Assembly: GCA_031262105.1 (NCBI GenBank)
Contig: JAISIH010000024.1
Span: 1 to 32,915 of the forward strand
DNA from: Ruminococcus sp.
Lineage (GTDB): Bacteria; Bacillota; Clostridia; Oscillospirales; Ruminococcaceae
DNA: 32,915 nucleotides
Direction: 5' to 3'
This document shows, in pieces, positions 1 through 7,206 of this stretch (the stretch's first letter is position 1; each line of letters starts with the position of its first letter). The notes beneath the pieces were generated by a model. That model worked only from the letters and a program-made list of their open reading frames with translations, had not been told where the DNA came from and did not search any database. The position numbers and the translations under genes are program-made.

Positions 1-2
1 TA

Positions 3-165
3 CATTTTTAAAAAGATTTTAATAATTTACAAAAAAATAAATTAACCCCGATATTTTCAGAAAAGTTTTAATCATTCTCTAAAAATCCAAAAATAAAGCT
101 CCTGACATTTTCAGAAAGATTTTAATAATTTACAAAAAAATAATTAAACCAAACATTTTCAGAAA
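3..165. repeat. AT-rich degenerate ~50-bp repeats upstream of mnmE
   Basis: The block starting at 3 (CATTTTTAAAAAGATTTTAA) and the block starting at 106 (CATTTTCAGAAAGATTTTAA) continue into the same ATAATTTACAAAAAAATAA stretch and differ at only a few bases. Weaker copies of the ATTTTCAGAAAA start lie at 53 and 154, giving a period of roughly 48-54 bp. The rest of 1-228 is AT-rich and I see no gene in it. The function is unknown; I found no DnaA-box consensus that would support an origin. Confidence 0.5.
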
Positions 166-228
166 AAAAAATTATTTATTAAAAAATGCCGCTCACGCCT
201 CAAAACAACATTACAGGAATAATATACC

Positions 229-1611
229 ATGCAAACTCTCGATACCATTGCCGCAATATCCACGCCGATAGGTTACGGCGGGATTGCCGTTATCCGCATT
301 TCCGGCGATAACGCGCTTGCCGCCGCCGATACGCTCTTTTCGGGCATATCCCGCATCGACCCGCCGTCTTCTTGGGCGGGCTATTCTTGTGCTTACGGGA
401 AAATATTATACAAAGACGCAGTTTTAGATGAATGTATACTAACTGTTTATAAAGCCCCCCGCTCATACACCGGGGAAGACGTCGTCGAAATCTCCTGCCA
501 TGGCGGGGTTTTTTCCGCCGGGGAGATACTCCGCGCCGTCTATTCTTTAGGCGTCCGCCCCGCCCACGCCGGGGAGTTCACCGAGCGGGCTTTCCTTAAC
601 GGCAAGACTACCCTCACGCAAGCCGAAGCCGTTATGGATATTATTTCCGCGAAGGGCAAAGCCGAGCTTCGTTCCGCTCTGAAAGTCCGCGACGGTGCCG
701 TCTATAAGCGGATTAAAATTGTTTCGGAAAAGCTTGTGGGGCTTCTTGCCGCGCTTGCCGTCTGGGCGGATTATCCCGACGACGAGGATATTGATTTACT
801 TGCTGGCGAATCGTTTAATAATATACAAAATGTAATAAGCAATGCGGAGCAGAACTTATCCGCGTTGACGGAAGGTTTCGCTTTCGGGCAGCTTATCAAA
901 GCGGGAATCCCGCTCGTTATCGCGGGGAAGCCGAATGTCGGGAAAAGCTCGATAATGAACGTCCTGTCGGGGACGAGCCGCAGTATCGTGACTGATATTC
1001 CCGGGACAACGCGCGATATTATCGAAAATGAAATAAGAATCGGAGATTATACTTTCCGTATATTTGACACCGCCGGAATCCACGAGACAAAAGACGTTAT
1101 CGAGCAGACAGGAACGGACCTTGCGAAAGAAAAAATCGCCGAAGCGGAGATAATTTTAGCAGTTTTCGACAGCTCTATGCCGCTTGATGAGGCGGACGAA
1201 GAAATAATCCGGCTGACTGCGGGGGACAGGGCGATTGCCGTTTTGAACAAGTCGGACATTGCGGGGGCGGCTGACTTCTCGGGCATTTTATCGAAGTATA
1301 AAAAAACCGTTAGCCTTTCGGCGAAGACGGGGGCGGGTTTTGAGAAGCTTACGGAGTTTTTGACCGAATTGCCGGAGATAAAAGCCGTGGCAGGCGCGGA
1401 AATTATCCTTAATGACAGACAGAACGCCGCCGCCGCCGCCGCTTTGGGATTTTTGCGCGAAGCGAAAACCGCCGCCGCTGGTGAAATCCCGCTTGACGCG
1501 CTGACAATCCTCATTAACGCCGCCTTAGAAAAGCTTTTGGAGCTGACAGGGGAATCGGCAGAAGCGGCAGTAACAAGGTCGGTTTTCGACAATTTCTGCG
1601 TGGGCAAGTAA
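229..1611 (+). CDS. mnmE: tRNA uridine-5-carboxymethylaminomethyl(34) synthesis GTPase MnmE
   Basis: MnmE works with MnmG (not in this window) in the cytoplasm to install carboxymethylaminomethyl groups on the wobble uridine of certain tRNAs. The 460-residue length is normal for the family. The N-terminal folate-binding domain begins DTIAAISTPIGYGGIAVIRI. A G domain is inserted in the helical domain, with a P-loop GKPNVGKS at about 233-240, DTAG later, and NKSD as the base-recognition motif. The C-terminus ends FCVGK and keeps the conserved Cys. The ATG at 229 follows AGGA at 215-218. The gene is not in the usual oriC-linked mnmE-mnmG arrangement, because the next gene is convergent. A strong hairpin at 1716-1748 probably ends its transcript. 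Confidence 0.97.
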   Translation: MQTLDTIAAISTPIGYGGIAVIRISGDNALAAADTLFSGISRIDPPSSWAGYSCAYGKILYKDAVLDECILTVYKAPRSYTGEDVVEISCHGGVFSAGEILRAVYSLGVRPAHAGEFTERAFLNGKTTLTQAEAVMDIISAKGKAELRSALKVRDGAVYKRIKIVSEKLVGLLAALAVWADYPDDEDIDLLAGESFNNIQNVISNAEQNLSALTEGFAFGQLIKAGIPLVIAGKPNVGKSSIMNVLSGTSRSIVTDIPGTTRDIIENEIRIGDYTFRIFDTAGIHETKDVIEQTGTDLAKEKIAEAEIILAVFDSSMPLDEADEEIIRLTAGDRAIAVLNKSDIAGAADFSGILSKYKKTVSLSAKTGAGFEKLTEFLTELPEIKAVAGAEIILNDRQNAAAAAALGFLREAKTAAAGEIPLDALTILINAALEKLLELTGESAEAAVTRSVFDNFCVGK

Positions 1612-1619
1612 AACAACAG

Positions 1620-1683
1620 CGCTTTAAAGCGGCGAAATATGAGTGTGTTTGTTCGTTAGAGACGTTGATAGCGCTTTAAAGCG
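1620..1683. repeat. Paired 12-bp palindromes CGCTTTAAAGCG
   Basis: Two identical perfect palindromes CGCTTTAAAGCG lie at 1620-1631 and 1672-1683, 52 bp apart centre to centre (about five helical turns). Both are preceded by AG. They fall between the mnmE stop and its terminator-like hairpin. The spacing suggests binding sites for a dimeric or tetrameric protein, but no cognate regulator is evident. Confidence 0.5.
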
Positions 1684-1715
1684 TTGAGTGAAAGATGTTA
1701 AATCGAAATAGCTAA

Positions 1716-1748
1716 AATCCGTATAGAAAGCAAATTTCTATACGGATT
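1716..1748 (+). terminator. Intrinsic terminator-like hairpin after mnmE
   Basis: AATCCGTATAGAAA (1716-1729) pairs perfectly with TTTCTATACGGATT (1735-1748) around a 5-nt loop and is followed by GTTGTTTTCTG. The stem is 14 bp. It lies downstream of mnmE and could also act on the converging transcript from the minus strand. Confidence 0.7.
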
Positions 1749-1769
1749 GTTGTTTTCTGTGAACTCGGT

Positions 1770-1875
1770 AAAATGATTTGACGAAATTCTCTGGGAAGGG
1801 GGGTTTGGGGGGAAAGCCTTCTCTTTAGAGAAGGTTTCCCCCCAACGCGTCCCAATAATACCCCCAACGTACCCC
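1770..1875 (-). repeat. G/C-run hairpin intergenic element, copy 1
   Basis: This copy starts directly after the stop of the minus-strand lipoprotein gene. Read in that direction it has ACGTTGGGGG, ACGCGTTGGGGGG, a long stem (1807-1824 with 1827-1843, 17 bp plus one bulged base), then AAACCCCCC, and ends in GTCAAATCATTTT (AAAATGATTTGAC at 1770-1782 on the plus strand). The same architecture and near-identical flanks recur at 18403-18485 and 30939-31011. It may serve as a terminator, but the conserved flanks go beyond what a terminator needs. Confidence 0.75.
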
Positions 1876-2145
1876 TTAGCCCCCGGCGGCGGCGGGTTCG
1901 GAGACTATGTCGGGTTGACCGGGGATTGTGGTAACGTCGGTGGCGGGGGTACCTGCGTAGGTACCGTTTTCGGTTTGGACTGGGGTTGTGACGTAGGTGC
2001 CGTTTTCGGAGACGGCAGTGGGGTAGGTTGAACCTGTGGTTGTTACGTTGCCGGTGGTGCCTTCGGGCTTGCTCTGGGCGGCGTTACAGCCGACGAGGGC
2101 TATTGATAGAACTAAAGCTGAAATAATTGCAGCTGATTTTTTCAT
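1876..2145 (-). CDS. Small Thr/Gly-rich lipoprotein, unknown function
   Basis: This 89-residue protein has a lipoprotein signal peptide: MKK, a hydrophobic stretch, then the lipobox LVGC with the Cys at about residue 20. The mature part is low-complexity and rich in Thr, Gly and Pro, with an internal near-repeat of ENGTY (ENGTYVTTP and ENGTYAGTP). The ATG at 2145 was chosen over the longer reading frame because AAGGAG lies at 2156-2161 and the signal peptide starts there. It is probably anchored to the outer face of the membrane. It follows ychF by 61 nt and could be last in that operon. I recognise no family; similar tiny lipoproteins in Clostridia are uncharacterised. Confidence 0.75.
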   Translation of the reverse strand: MKKSAAIISALVLSIALVGCNAAQSKPEGTTGNVTTTGSTYPTAVSENGTYVTTPVQTENGTYAGTPATDVTTIPGQPDIVSEPAAAGG

Positions 2146-2206
2146 TTGGTAAAAACTCCTTGTGGCGACAAGGACGGGGTTGTCGGGAACTGTTAATATT
2201 TTATTG

Positions 2207-3292
2207 CTAAACATTGAAACGGAAGTGAACGACATCGCCGTCTTTTACGACGTAGTCTTTGCCTTCGAGGCGGAGGAGCCCTTTTTCGCGGGCGGAGGCT
2301 ATGCTGCCGCAATTCTTTAGATCCTCGAACGCGACGACTTCGGCGCGGATAAAGCCGCGTTCAAAGTCTGTGTGGATTTTGCCGGCGGCTTGGGGTGCTT
2401 TTGTGCCGTTTGTGATAGTCCAAGCGCGACATTCGTCTTCGCCGGCGGTGAGGTAAGAAATCTGCCCGAGGGTTTCGTAACCGATTTTTATAATGCGTTC
2501 GAGACCTGTATTTTCCATATTAAGCTCGTCGAGGAAAAGCATCTTGTCTTCCGGGTCCATGCCGCTGATTTCGGCTTCGATTTCGGCGCAGATTGGGAGT
2601 ATTACTGCGTTTTCGGCTTCCGCTATTAGCTTAACCGCGTTGTAGTAATCGTTGTCCGAGAATTTTCCGATTTCATCGTCGGACATATTCGCGGCGTAGA
2701 TTACCGGCTTTGCGGAGAGGAGCGGGGTTGTCTTGTAAAAATCCGCATCGAGACTACCGAAACTGCGGGCAGTTTTTCCCTCTTCGAGATGGGATTTTAA
2801 GGCTTCTAAAGTTTCAAGCTCGCCGGCGGCTTTTTTGTCACCCTTGAGGAGCTTTTTAACGCGGTCGATACGCCGCTCGAGCATTTCTATATCGGCAAAA
2901 ATGAGTTCAAGGTTTATCGTTTCAATGTCCCGTCCGGGATTAATATTCCCGTCGACGTGAATAATATCCGTGTTGTCGAAACATCTCACAACGTGGACTA
3001 TTGCGTCGGTTTCGCGGATATCGGCAAGGAATTTATTTCCAAGCCCCTCGCCTTTCGACGCGCCTTTCACAAGCCCGGCAATGTCAACGAATTCGAGGGA
3101 AGCGGGCGTAAACTTCGCGGGGTGATACATTTCGCGAAGGTAATCGAGGCGCGAGTCGGGTACGGAAACAATTCCCACATTCGGCTCAATTGTGCAGAAC
3201 GGGTAGTTTGCGGAGGCTGCTCCGGCGTTTGTTAACGCGTTAAAAAGGGTGCTTTTGCCAACATTAGGAAGTCCAACCATGCCAAGTTTCAT
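2207..3292 (-). CDS. ychF: Ribosome-associated ATPase YchF (Obg-like)
   Basis: The 361-residue length is typical of YchF/OLA1. These Obg-class P-loop proteins prefer ATP over GTP, bind ribosomes and take part in stress and translation control. The protein opens MKLGMVGLPNVGKSTLFNAL (P-loop), then YPFCTIEPN, then DIAGLVKGASKGEGLGNKFL (G3 region), and NMSD in the place of the G4 motif, as expected for altered nucleotide specificity. The C-terminal TGS domain ends KDYVVKDGDVVHFRFNV. It lies 35 nt downstream of the lacI-type gene on the same strand. Confidence 0.96.
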   Translation of the reverse strand: MKLGMVGLPNVGKSTLFNALTNAGAASANYPFCTIEPNVGIVSVPDSRLDYLREMYHPAKFTPASLEFVDIAGLVKGASKGEGLGNKFLADIRETDAIVHVVRCFDNTDIIHVDGNINPGRDIETINLELIFADIEMLERRIDRVKKLLKGDKKAAGELETLEALKSHLEEGKTARSFGSLDADFYKTTPLLSAKPVIYAANMSDDEIGKFSDNDYYNAVKLIAEAENAVILPICAEIEAEISGMDPEDKMLFLDELNMENTGLERIIKIGYETLGQISYLTAGEDECRAWTITNGTKAPQAAGKIHTDFERGFIRAEVVAFEDLKNCGSIASAREKGLLRLEGKDYVVKDGDVVHFRFNV

Positions 3293-3327
3293 AAAAAATC
3301 ACTTTCTATAGCCTGTAATATTTTACC

Positions 3328-4317
3328 TTAAAGAGACTCTCTTTCTATAATTCTAAACGGTAATTTTATGTGCTTTGTGTTAACAGAATTTTCCGAGCGG
3401 CGGGAGATTAACTTCTCGATAACGGTGTGTCCGATGTCGTAGGAAGGTTGCGAAACCGTGGTTATTCCCGGCGTAATCATTCCCGAAAGCTGTATGTCGT
3501 CAAATCCCATAACCTTGAAATATTGCCCTCCGCGAGCGTTATCAATCGTGTAACTTTTTAATATTGCGGCGGCGAGTAAGTCCGATATGCAAAATATTGC
3601 GGTCGGGGGGTCGATAAGCCGCGCAAAGTACCTATAGGCGGCAGTTCCCGACTCGTAGGCGTATGAACCCATGAAGACATATTCTTCGCGGTATGTAATT
3701 TCGGCGTCGGAAAGTGCCTTTTCGTAACCGTTTTTCCGGTCAACCGCCGAAACAGCGGTGCCGGCGGCGGTGACAAGCCCGATTTTCCGATGCCCCTTCT
3801 TTATAATAAGCGAAACGGCGGCGTATGCGGCTTCCTCGTCGTCAACCGTCACGGTTAAGACGTCCGCGCCGGGGATCCGTTCGCAGGCGAGGGCAAGGTT
3901 AAAATTCGCGGCGTAGGTGTTAAGTTCTGCCGGGGTCATCTTTGTTCCGAGGAGTACCGCCGCATCGACGATCTTGTTTTCAAGCATGGAGAGGAGACGC
4001 CGTTCGGCAGCTGTGCTGTCGCCGGAAACGCCGATTAGCAGGTCGTAGCCGTGGGAAGCCGCCGCGTCCTGCATACCCATAAGCACGTCGTTATAAAAGC
4101 TGTGTCCGGCTGTGGGAATAATTGCAAGAAGAATCTTCGTCTCCGACTTGCGAAGCCCCCGCCCGAGAAAATTCGGCGAATAGCCAAGCTCCTTAATTGC
4201 GTTATTAATCCGCTCTGCCGCTTCCGGCGCAACATAAGTTGTCCCGTTAAGCACGCGTGAGACGGTTGCAACAGAGACACCGGCGCGTTCCGCGACCTCT
4301 TTCATTGTGACTGCCAT
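3328..4317 (-). CDS. LacI/GalR-family transcriptional regulator
   Basis: This 329-residue protein has an N-terminal LacI helix-turn-helix: MKEVAERAGVSVATVSRVLN (residues 5-24), followed by the hinge helix near GYSPNFLGRGLR. The remainder is a periplasmic-binding-protein-like effector domain, with HRKIGLVTA and a C-terminal VMGFDDIQLSGMITPGITTV segment typical of the family. The ATG at 4317 has AGGGGTG upstream. It probably regulates sugar use, but neither the effector nor the target can be read from the sequence. The next genes are a membrane protein 18 nt upstream and ychF downstream, and no sugar transporter adjoins it. The palindromes at 1620-1683 are a speculative target. Confidence 0.92.
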   Translation of the reverse strand: MAVTMKEVAERAGVSVATVSRVLNGTTYVAPEAAERINNAIKELGYSPNFLGRGLRKSETKILLAIIPTAGHSFYNDVLMGMQDAAASHGYDLLIGVSGDSTAAERRLLSMLENKIVDAAVLLGTKMTPAELNTYAANFNLALACERIPGADVLTVTVDDEEAAYAAVSLIIKKGHRKIGLVTAAGTAVSAVDRKNGYEKALSDAEITYREEYVFMGSYAYESGTAAYRYFARLIDPPTAIFCISDLLAAAILKSYTIDNARGGQYFKVMGFDDIQLSGMITPGITTVSQPSYDIGHTVIEKLISRRSENSVNTKHIKLPFRIIERESL

Positions 4318-4335
4318 TTTTTAACACCCCTAAAA

Positions 4336-4791
4336 TCAGAGTATCTTTTCATCTTCGCGCAAAGTCCGAAGTTTAATCCTTTTGTGAACGCTTCGCCTGT
4401 TAACCTTTTCGGGCAGGAAGAAATTAAGGCAACATAAAATAAGGATAAATATGCTGACGAATATGGACGGATAGTGGTTCCCGGCGATTTTTTCCGTGAC
4501 CCAATAGGGCATAAAGCCCTCCGAAAGGCTGTTCAGATAAGAAAGCGTGTGGATATAACCGACGCTCCCGATAATGTCAATCACGGCGGGGATGAAGCTT
4601 AGCTTAAAGATTGTCAAAATATAGGCGATAGCAAGAAGCGGAGCTGCAACAAGAAGCCCATAAGCACCCTCGGTATAGATCGGATTTTCATTCTGAAAGA
4701 AGCCGACCGCCCCCAGTACGTTTATTACAACGCCGAAAAAGAGGGTCATAGCCCCGGTTAAAATCAGGAGAATTATGCGAAGCAGTTTCAA
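4336..4791 (-). CDS. Four-helix integral membrane protein, unknown function
   Basis: About 151 residues with four hydrophobic segments: after KLLRI, around LLVAAPLLAIAYILTIF, around FIPAVIDIIGSVGYI, and around SIFVSIFILILCCLNFFLP, followed by a basic C-terminus. I chose the TTG at 4791 rather than the longer frame from 4833. GAGG precedes it at a 7-nt spacing, and the upstream TTG at 4833 lies inside the promoter spacer (4822-4850), so it cannot be transcribed from that promoter. It is probably the first gene of the operon with the LacI-type regulator. I do not recognise the family. Confidence 0.7.
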   Translation of the reverse strand: MKLLRIILLILTGAMTLFFGVVINVLGAVGFFQNENPIYTEGAYGLLVAAPLLAIAYILTIFKLSFIPAVIDIIGSVGYIHTLSYLNSLSEGFMPYWVTEKIAGNHYPSIFVSIFILILCCLNFFLPEKVNRRSVHKRIKLRTLREDEKIL

Positions 4792-4821
4792 ACTAAAACC
4801 TCGTTTGTATCGGATATAAAA

Positions 4822-4850
4822 ATAATAACACAAATTTTTTCAAATGTCAA
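4822..4850 (-). promoter_or_regulatory. SigA-type promoter for the minus-strand operon
   Basis: On the minus strand, TTGACA (4845-4850) and TATTAT (4822-4827) are separated by exactly 17 nt. Transcription would start near 4815, just upstream of the GAGG and TTG start of the membrane protein gene. It is divergent from the promoter at 4870-4898. Confidence 0.8.
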
Positions 4851-4869
4851 ATATTTTCGCAAAAATTAC

Positions 4870-4898
4870 TTGCAAACGTTTTCGTTTTGTGCTATAAT
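4870..4898 (+). promoter_or_regulatory. SigA-type promoter for the signal-peptidase-like gene
   Basis: TTGCAA (4870-4875), a 17-nt spacer and TATAAT (4893-4898) put the start of transcription near 4905, about 33 nt before the ATG at 4938. AAGG (4927-4930) is the ribosome binding site. Confidence 0.8.
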
Positions 4899-4937
4899 AG
4901 ACTTATCTAATTGTCGATAAAATTTTAAGGTATAAAA

Positions 4938-6221
4938 ATGAAACGAAAAAAAAGTGCCGGAATTCTCGTCCGCGTGTTAATTATAATTGTTCTTGCCGTT
5001 TTAATCGGCGGCGTCTTGATCTTCAACTTCTTTTTTAAGACGGACGGAACGCCGAGTTCGGTTTTCGGGATATATTTTTTAAGGACAAACGAAGTCTATA
5101 TGGAGACGGAGATTATGCCCGGGGATATGGTTATCGCGCTTGAGACCGACCCTGCGGACATTAAGCCGCAGGACGCCGTTATCGCGAAGTTCGACGAGCG
5201 GATTACGATTATCCGCGTAATTGACGTAATCCCCGGCGAGACTGCGCCGACATTCCTTGTGAAATACGATACGGTTGACGAGTCGAAGGCGTTTAACATC
5301 GACGCAGACAAGATTGTAGCCGTCGCGAAGTATAAAGACCCTATCATGGGGCAGCTTTTGGGGGTTGCAACCTCCGTCCCGGGGATAATTATCGCGGTAA
5401 TAATTCCGCTTACGCTTATCATAATTTACCAGATTGCGAGATTTGCCAGAGAGCGAAGCGATGAAGAAGAGGACGAAAAGCCCGAACGCGAACGCACCGA
5501 GGAACTCACCGAGATTATGTCGGAACGCCCATTGGAGCAAGGCTCAATGCGCCTTTCCGGCTTCACGGCAGAGCTTGAGAAGATGAATGCCCCCGAAAAG
5601 CCGCGAACCGAGCGAAAGCTCATGGTTGACGAACGCGGCAGGGCAGGAATTGCGGAAACTATCCGCACCGATAACACCACAAGCGACGCCACACGACAGA
5701 TTGCAATCGGCGCGTATACAAAAAACACCCCGCCGCCCGAACCGCAAAGTAAAACAAGCAACCCTTACGGAGACAAGCCCCGCTTCGCAAGCCGAATCGG
5801 TTATCCCGACGAAAAAAACAACACGCCCGTTCTCTTTATCCCCCCCGAGGAGCAGAACGCCGAGCTTAAAAAAACCCGCATAGACGACCTCGTCCGCGAC
5901 AACGAGCGGGCAGACAACGCCGCGCGAAGCATCCTCCGCCCGAAACCCGCAAGCGTTATCCCCGAAGAGGTTACGCGCCTGCAACAGAACGCGCCGCAAA
6001 CCCCGAACAGAACAGGCTTTGAAGACACCGTCCGCGAATATTATTCCGCAAGAACACCGGCAACCCCCGAGGAGAGCGGTTTCGCAGAACCCGCCGCAAC
6101 AATCCCCGAAGGCGCGGTTGTCCCGAAAGAGCGGATTGCCCCGGTTAGGCGCAAAAAACAGAGCAGTACCGTTGACGAACTGATGAAGCTGATTGACGAC
6201 CAAACAACAAAGAAAAGATAA
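4938..6221 (+). CDS. SipW-like (S26) pseudo-signal-peptidase with long cytoplasmic tail
   Basis: The 427 residues contain a transmembrane helix at about 10-32, an extracytoplasmic domain at about 35-140, a second helix at about 145-170 (GIIIAVIIPLTLIIIYQ) and a charged, Pro-rich, probably disordered tail of some 250 residues. The middle domain follows the SipW/archaeal-type signal peptidase I layout: a box ending MPGDMVIAL, then IKPQDAVIAKF, ITIIRVIDV and a KYDTVDE segment. The expected SGSM box is VYM here, so Tyr54 stands where the nucleophilic Ser should be. The general-base His of the usual THR triplet is Ile92. I infer a catalytically inactive, perhaps scaffolding, protein. It could be co-transcribed with the DHH gene 34 nt downstream. 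Confidence 0.65.
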   Translation: MKRKKSAGILVRVLIIIVLAVLIGGVLIFNFFFKTDGTPSSVFGIYFLRTNEVYMETEIMPGDMVIALETDPADIKPQDAVIAKFDERITIIRVIDVIPGETAPTFLVKYDTVDESKAFNIDADKIVAVAKYKDPIMGQLLGVATSVPGIIIAVIIPLTLIIIYQIARFARERSDEEEDEKPERERTEELTEIMSERPLEQGSMRLSGFTAELEKMNAPEKPRTERKLMVDERGRAGIAETIRTDNTTSDATRQIAIGAYTKNTPPPEPQSKTSNPYGDKPRFASRIGYPDEKNNTPVLFIPPEEQNAELKKTRIDDLVRDNERADNAARSILRPKPASVIPEEVTRLQQNAPQTPNRTGFEDTVREYYSARTPATPEESGFAEPAATIPEGAVVPKERIAPVRRKKQSSTVDELMKLIDDQTTKKR

Positions 6222-6255
6222 CTATTTAACGTCCCCGATTAAAGGAGATTATACT

Positions 6256-7197
6256 ATGAGACTGATTACCCGTTCCGATTTTGACGGTCTTGCCTGTGCT
6301 GCGCTTCTTAAAGATGCGGGAGTGATTGATTCGTGGAAATTTGCCCACCCGAAAGACCTTCAGGACGGGCTTGTCGAGGTTTTGCCGACCGATTGCCTCG
6401 CGAATGTACCGTATGTTAAGGGCTGCGGGCTCTGGTTTGACCACCACTCGAGCGAATTTGAAAGAAACCAGCTTAAGGGGCAATATGTGGGCGAATCCCG
6501 CATCGCGCCGTCCTGCGCAAGGATTGTTTACGAATATTACGGCGGCAGAGACCGCTTCGGCGAATATTATGACGACATAATGGTTGCGGTCGATAAGGTT
6601 GACTCCGGCGGCTTAACCCGCGACGAAGTTCTCTCTCCCGAGGGCTGGATTTTAATCGGCTTCCTGATGGACCCGAGAACAGGGCTTGGAAGATGGCGGA
6701 AGTTCACCATTTCAAATTATCAATTAATGGAAAAACTCATCGACTGTGTACGCACAATGTCAACCGACGAAATCCTCGCGATGCCCGACGTCAAGGAGCG
6801 GATTGATACATACTATGAACAGACGGAAAATTTCAAAGAGATGGTTGCCGCCCACACGGTTATCGAAAGAGACGTTATAATAACCGACCTGCGCGGGGTT
6901 GACCCGATTTATTCCGGCAACCGCTTCCTTATCTACAGCCTATATCCGGAGCAGAATATCTCCGCTTGGATCGTTTCGGGCAAAGGCGGCGCGGGCTGTT
7001 CTGCGGCTGTCGGCTATTCGATATTAAACCGCACCTCCGATGTTAACGTCGGCAGACTTATGTTAAAATACGGCGGCGGCGGGCATAAGGCGGTCGGAAC
7101 CTGCCAGTTCACCGACGAAAACATGGCGGAAGAGCTTCCGAAGATGCTTTACGAACTCGTTAACTATAAGGAACTTTATGCAAATACCGAAATTTAG
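6256..7197 (+). CDS. DHH/DHHA1-family phosphoesterase
   Basis: This 313-residue protein belongs to the DHH superfamily of Mn-dependent phosphoesterases, which hydrolyse short oligonucleotides, cyclic dinucleotide products or polyphosphates. Visible motifs are TRSDFDGLACAALLK at the N-terminus (metal-binding Asp residues), WFDHHSSE (the DHH motif, Asp62-His63-His64) and YGGGGHKAVGTCQF in the C-terminal DHHA1 substrate-binding domain. The ATG at 6256 has AAGGAG at 6242-6247; the longer upstream frame lacks such a site and overlaps the previous gene. The substrate is unknown; the N-terminal motif differs from the classic NrnA form. It is followed 9 nt later by nadB. Confidence 0.88.
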   Translation: MRLITRSDFDGLACAALLKDAGVIDSWKFAHPKDLQDGLVEVLPTDCLANVPYVKGCGLWFDHHSSEFERNQLKGQYVGESRIAPSCARIVYEYYGGRDRFGEYYDDIMVAVDKVDSGGLTRDEVLSPEGWILIGFLMDPRTGLGRWRKFTISNYQLMEKLIDCVRTMSTDEILAMPDVKERIDTYYEQTENFKEMVAAHTVIERDVIITDLRGVDPIYSGNRFLIYSLYPEQNISAWIVSGKGGAGCSAAVGYSILNRTSDVNVGRLMLKYGGGGHKAVGTCQFTDENMAEELPKMLYELVNYKELYANTEI

Positions 7198-7206
7198 GTA
7201 AGATTA

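Noticed and set aside
1-228. Possible replication origin next to mnmE
   Set aside because: The region is AT-rich with repeats, but I found no DnaA boxes and none of the usual oriC neighbours (mnmG, rsmG, rnpA, dnaA) in the window.
1047-1616. Long open frame antisense to mnmE (189 residues)
   Set aside because: It lies wholly opposite a clear mnmE, has low-complexity Ala/Ser-rich sequence and no ribosome binding site or recognisable domain.
5544-6203. 219-residue open frame antisense to the SipW-like gene tail
   Set aside because: It mirrors the Pro/Arg-rich disordered tail and has no promoter, start signal or domain.
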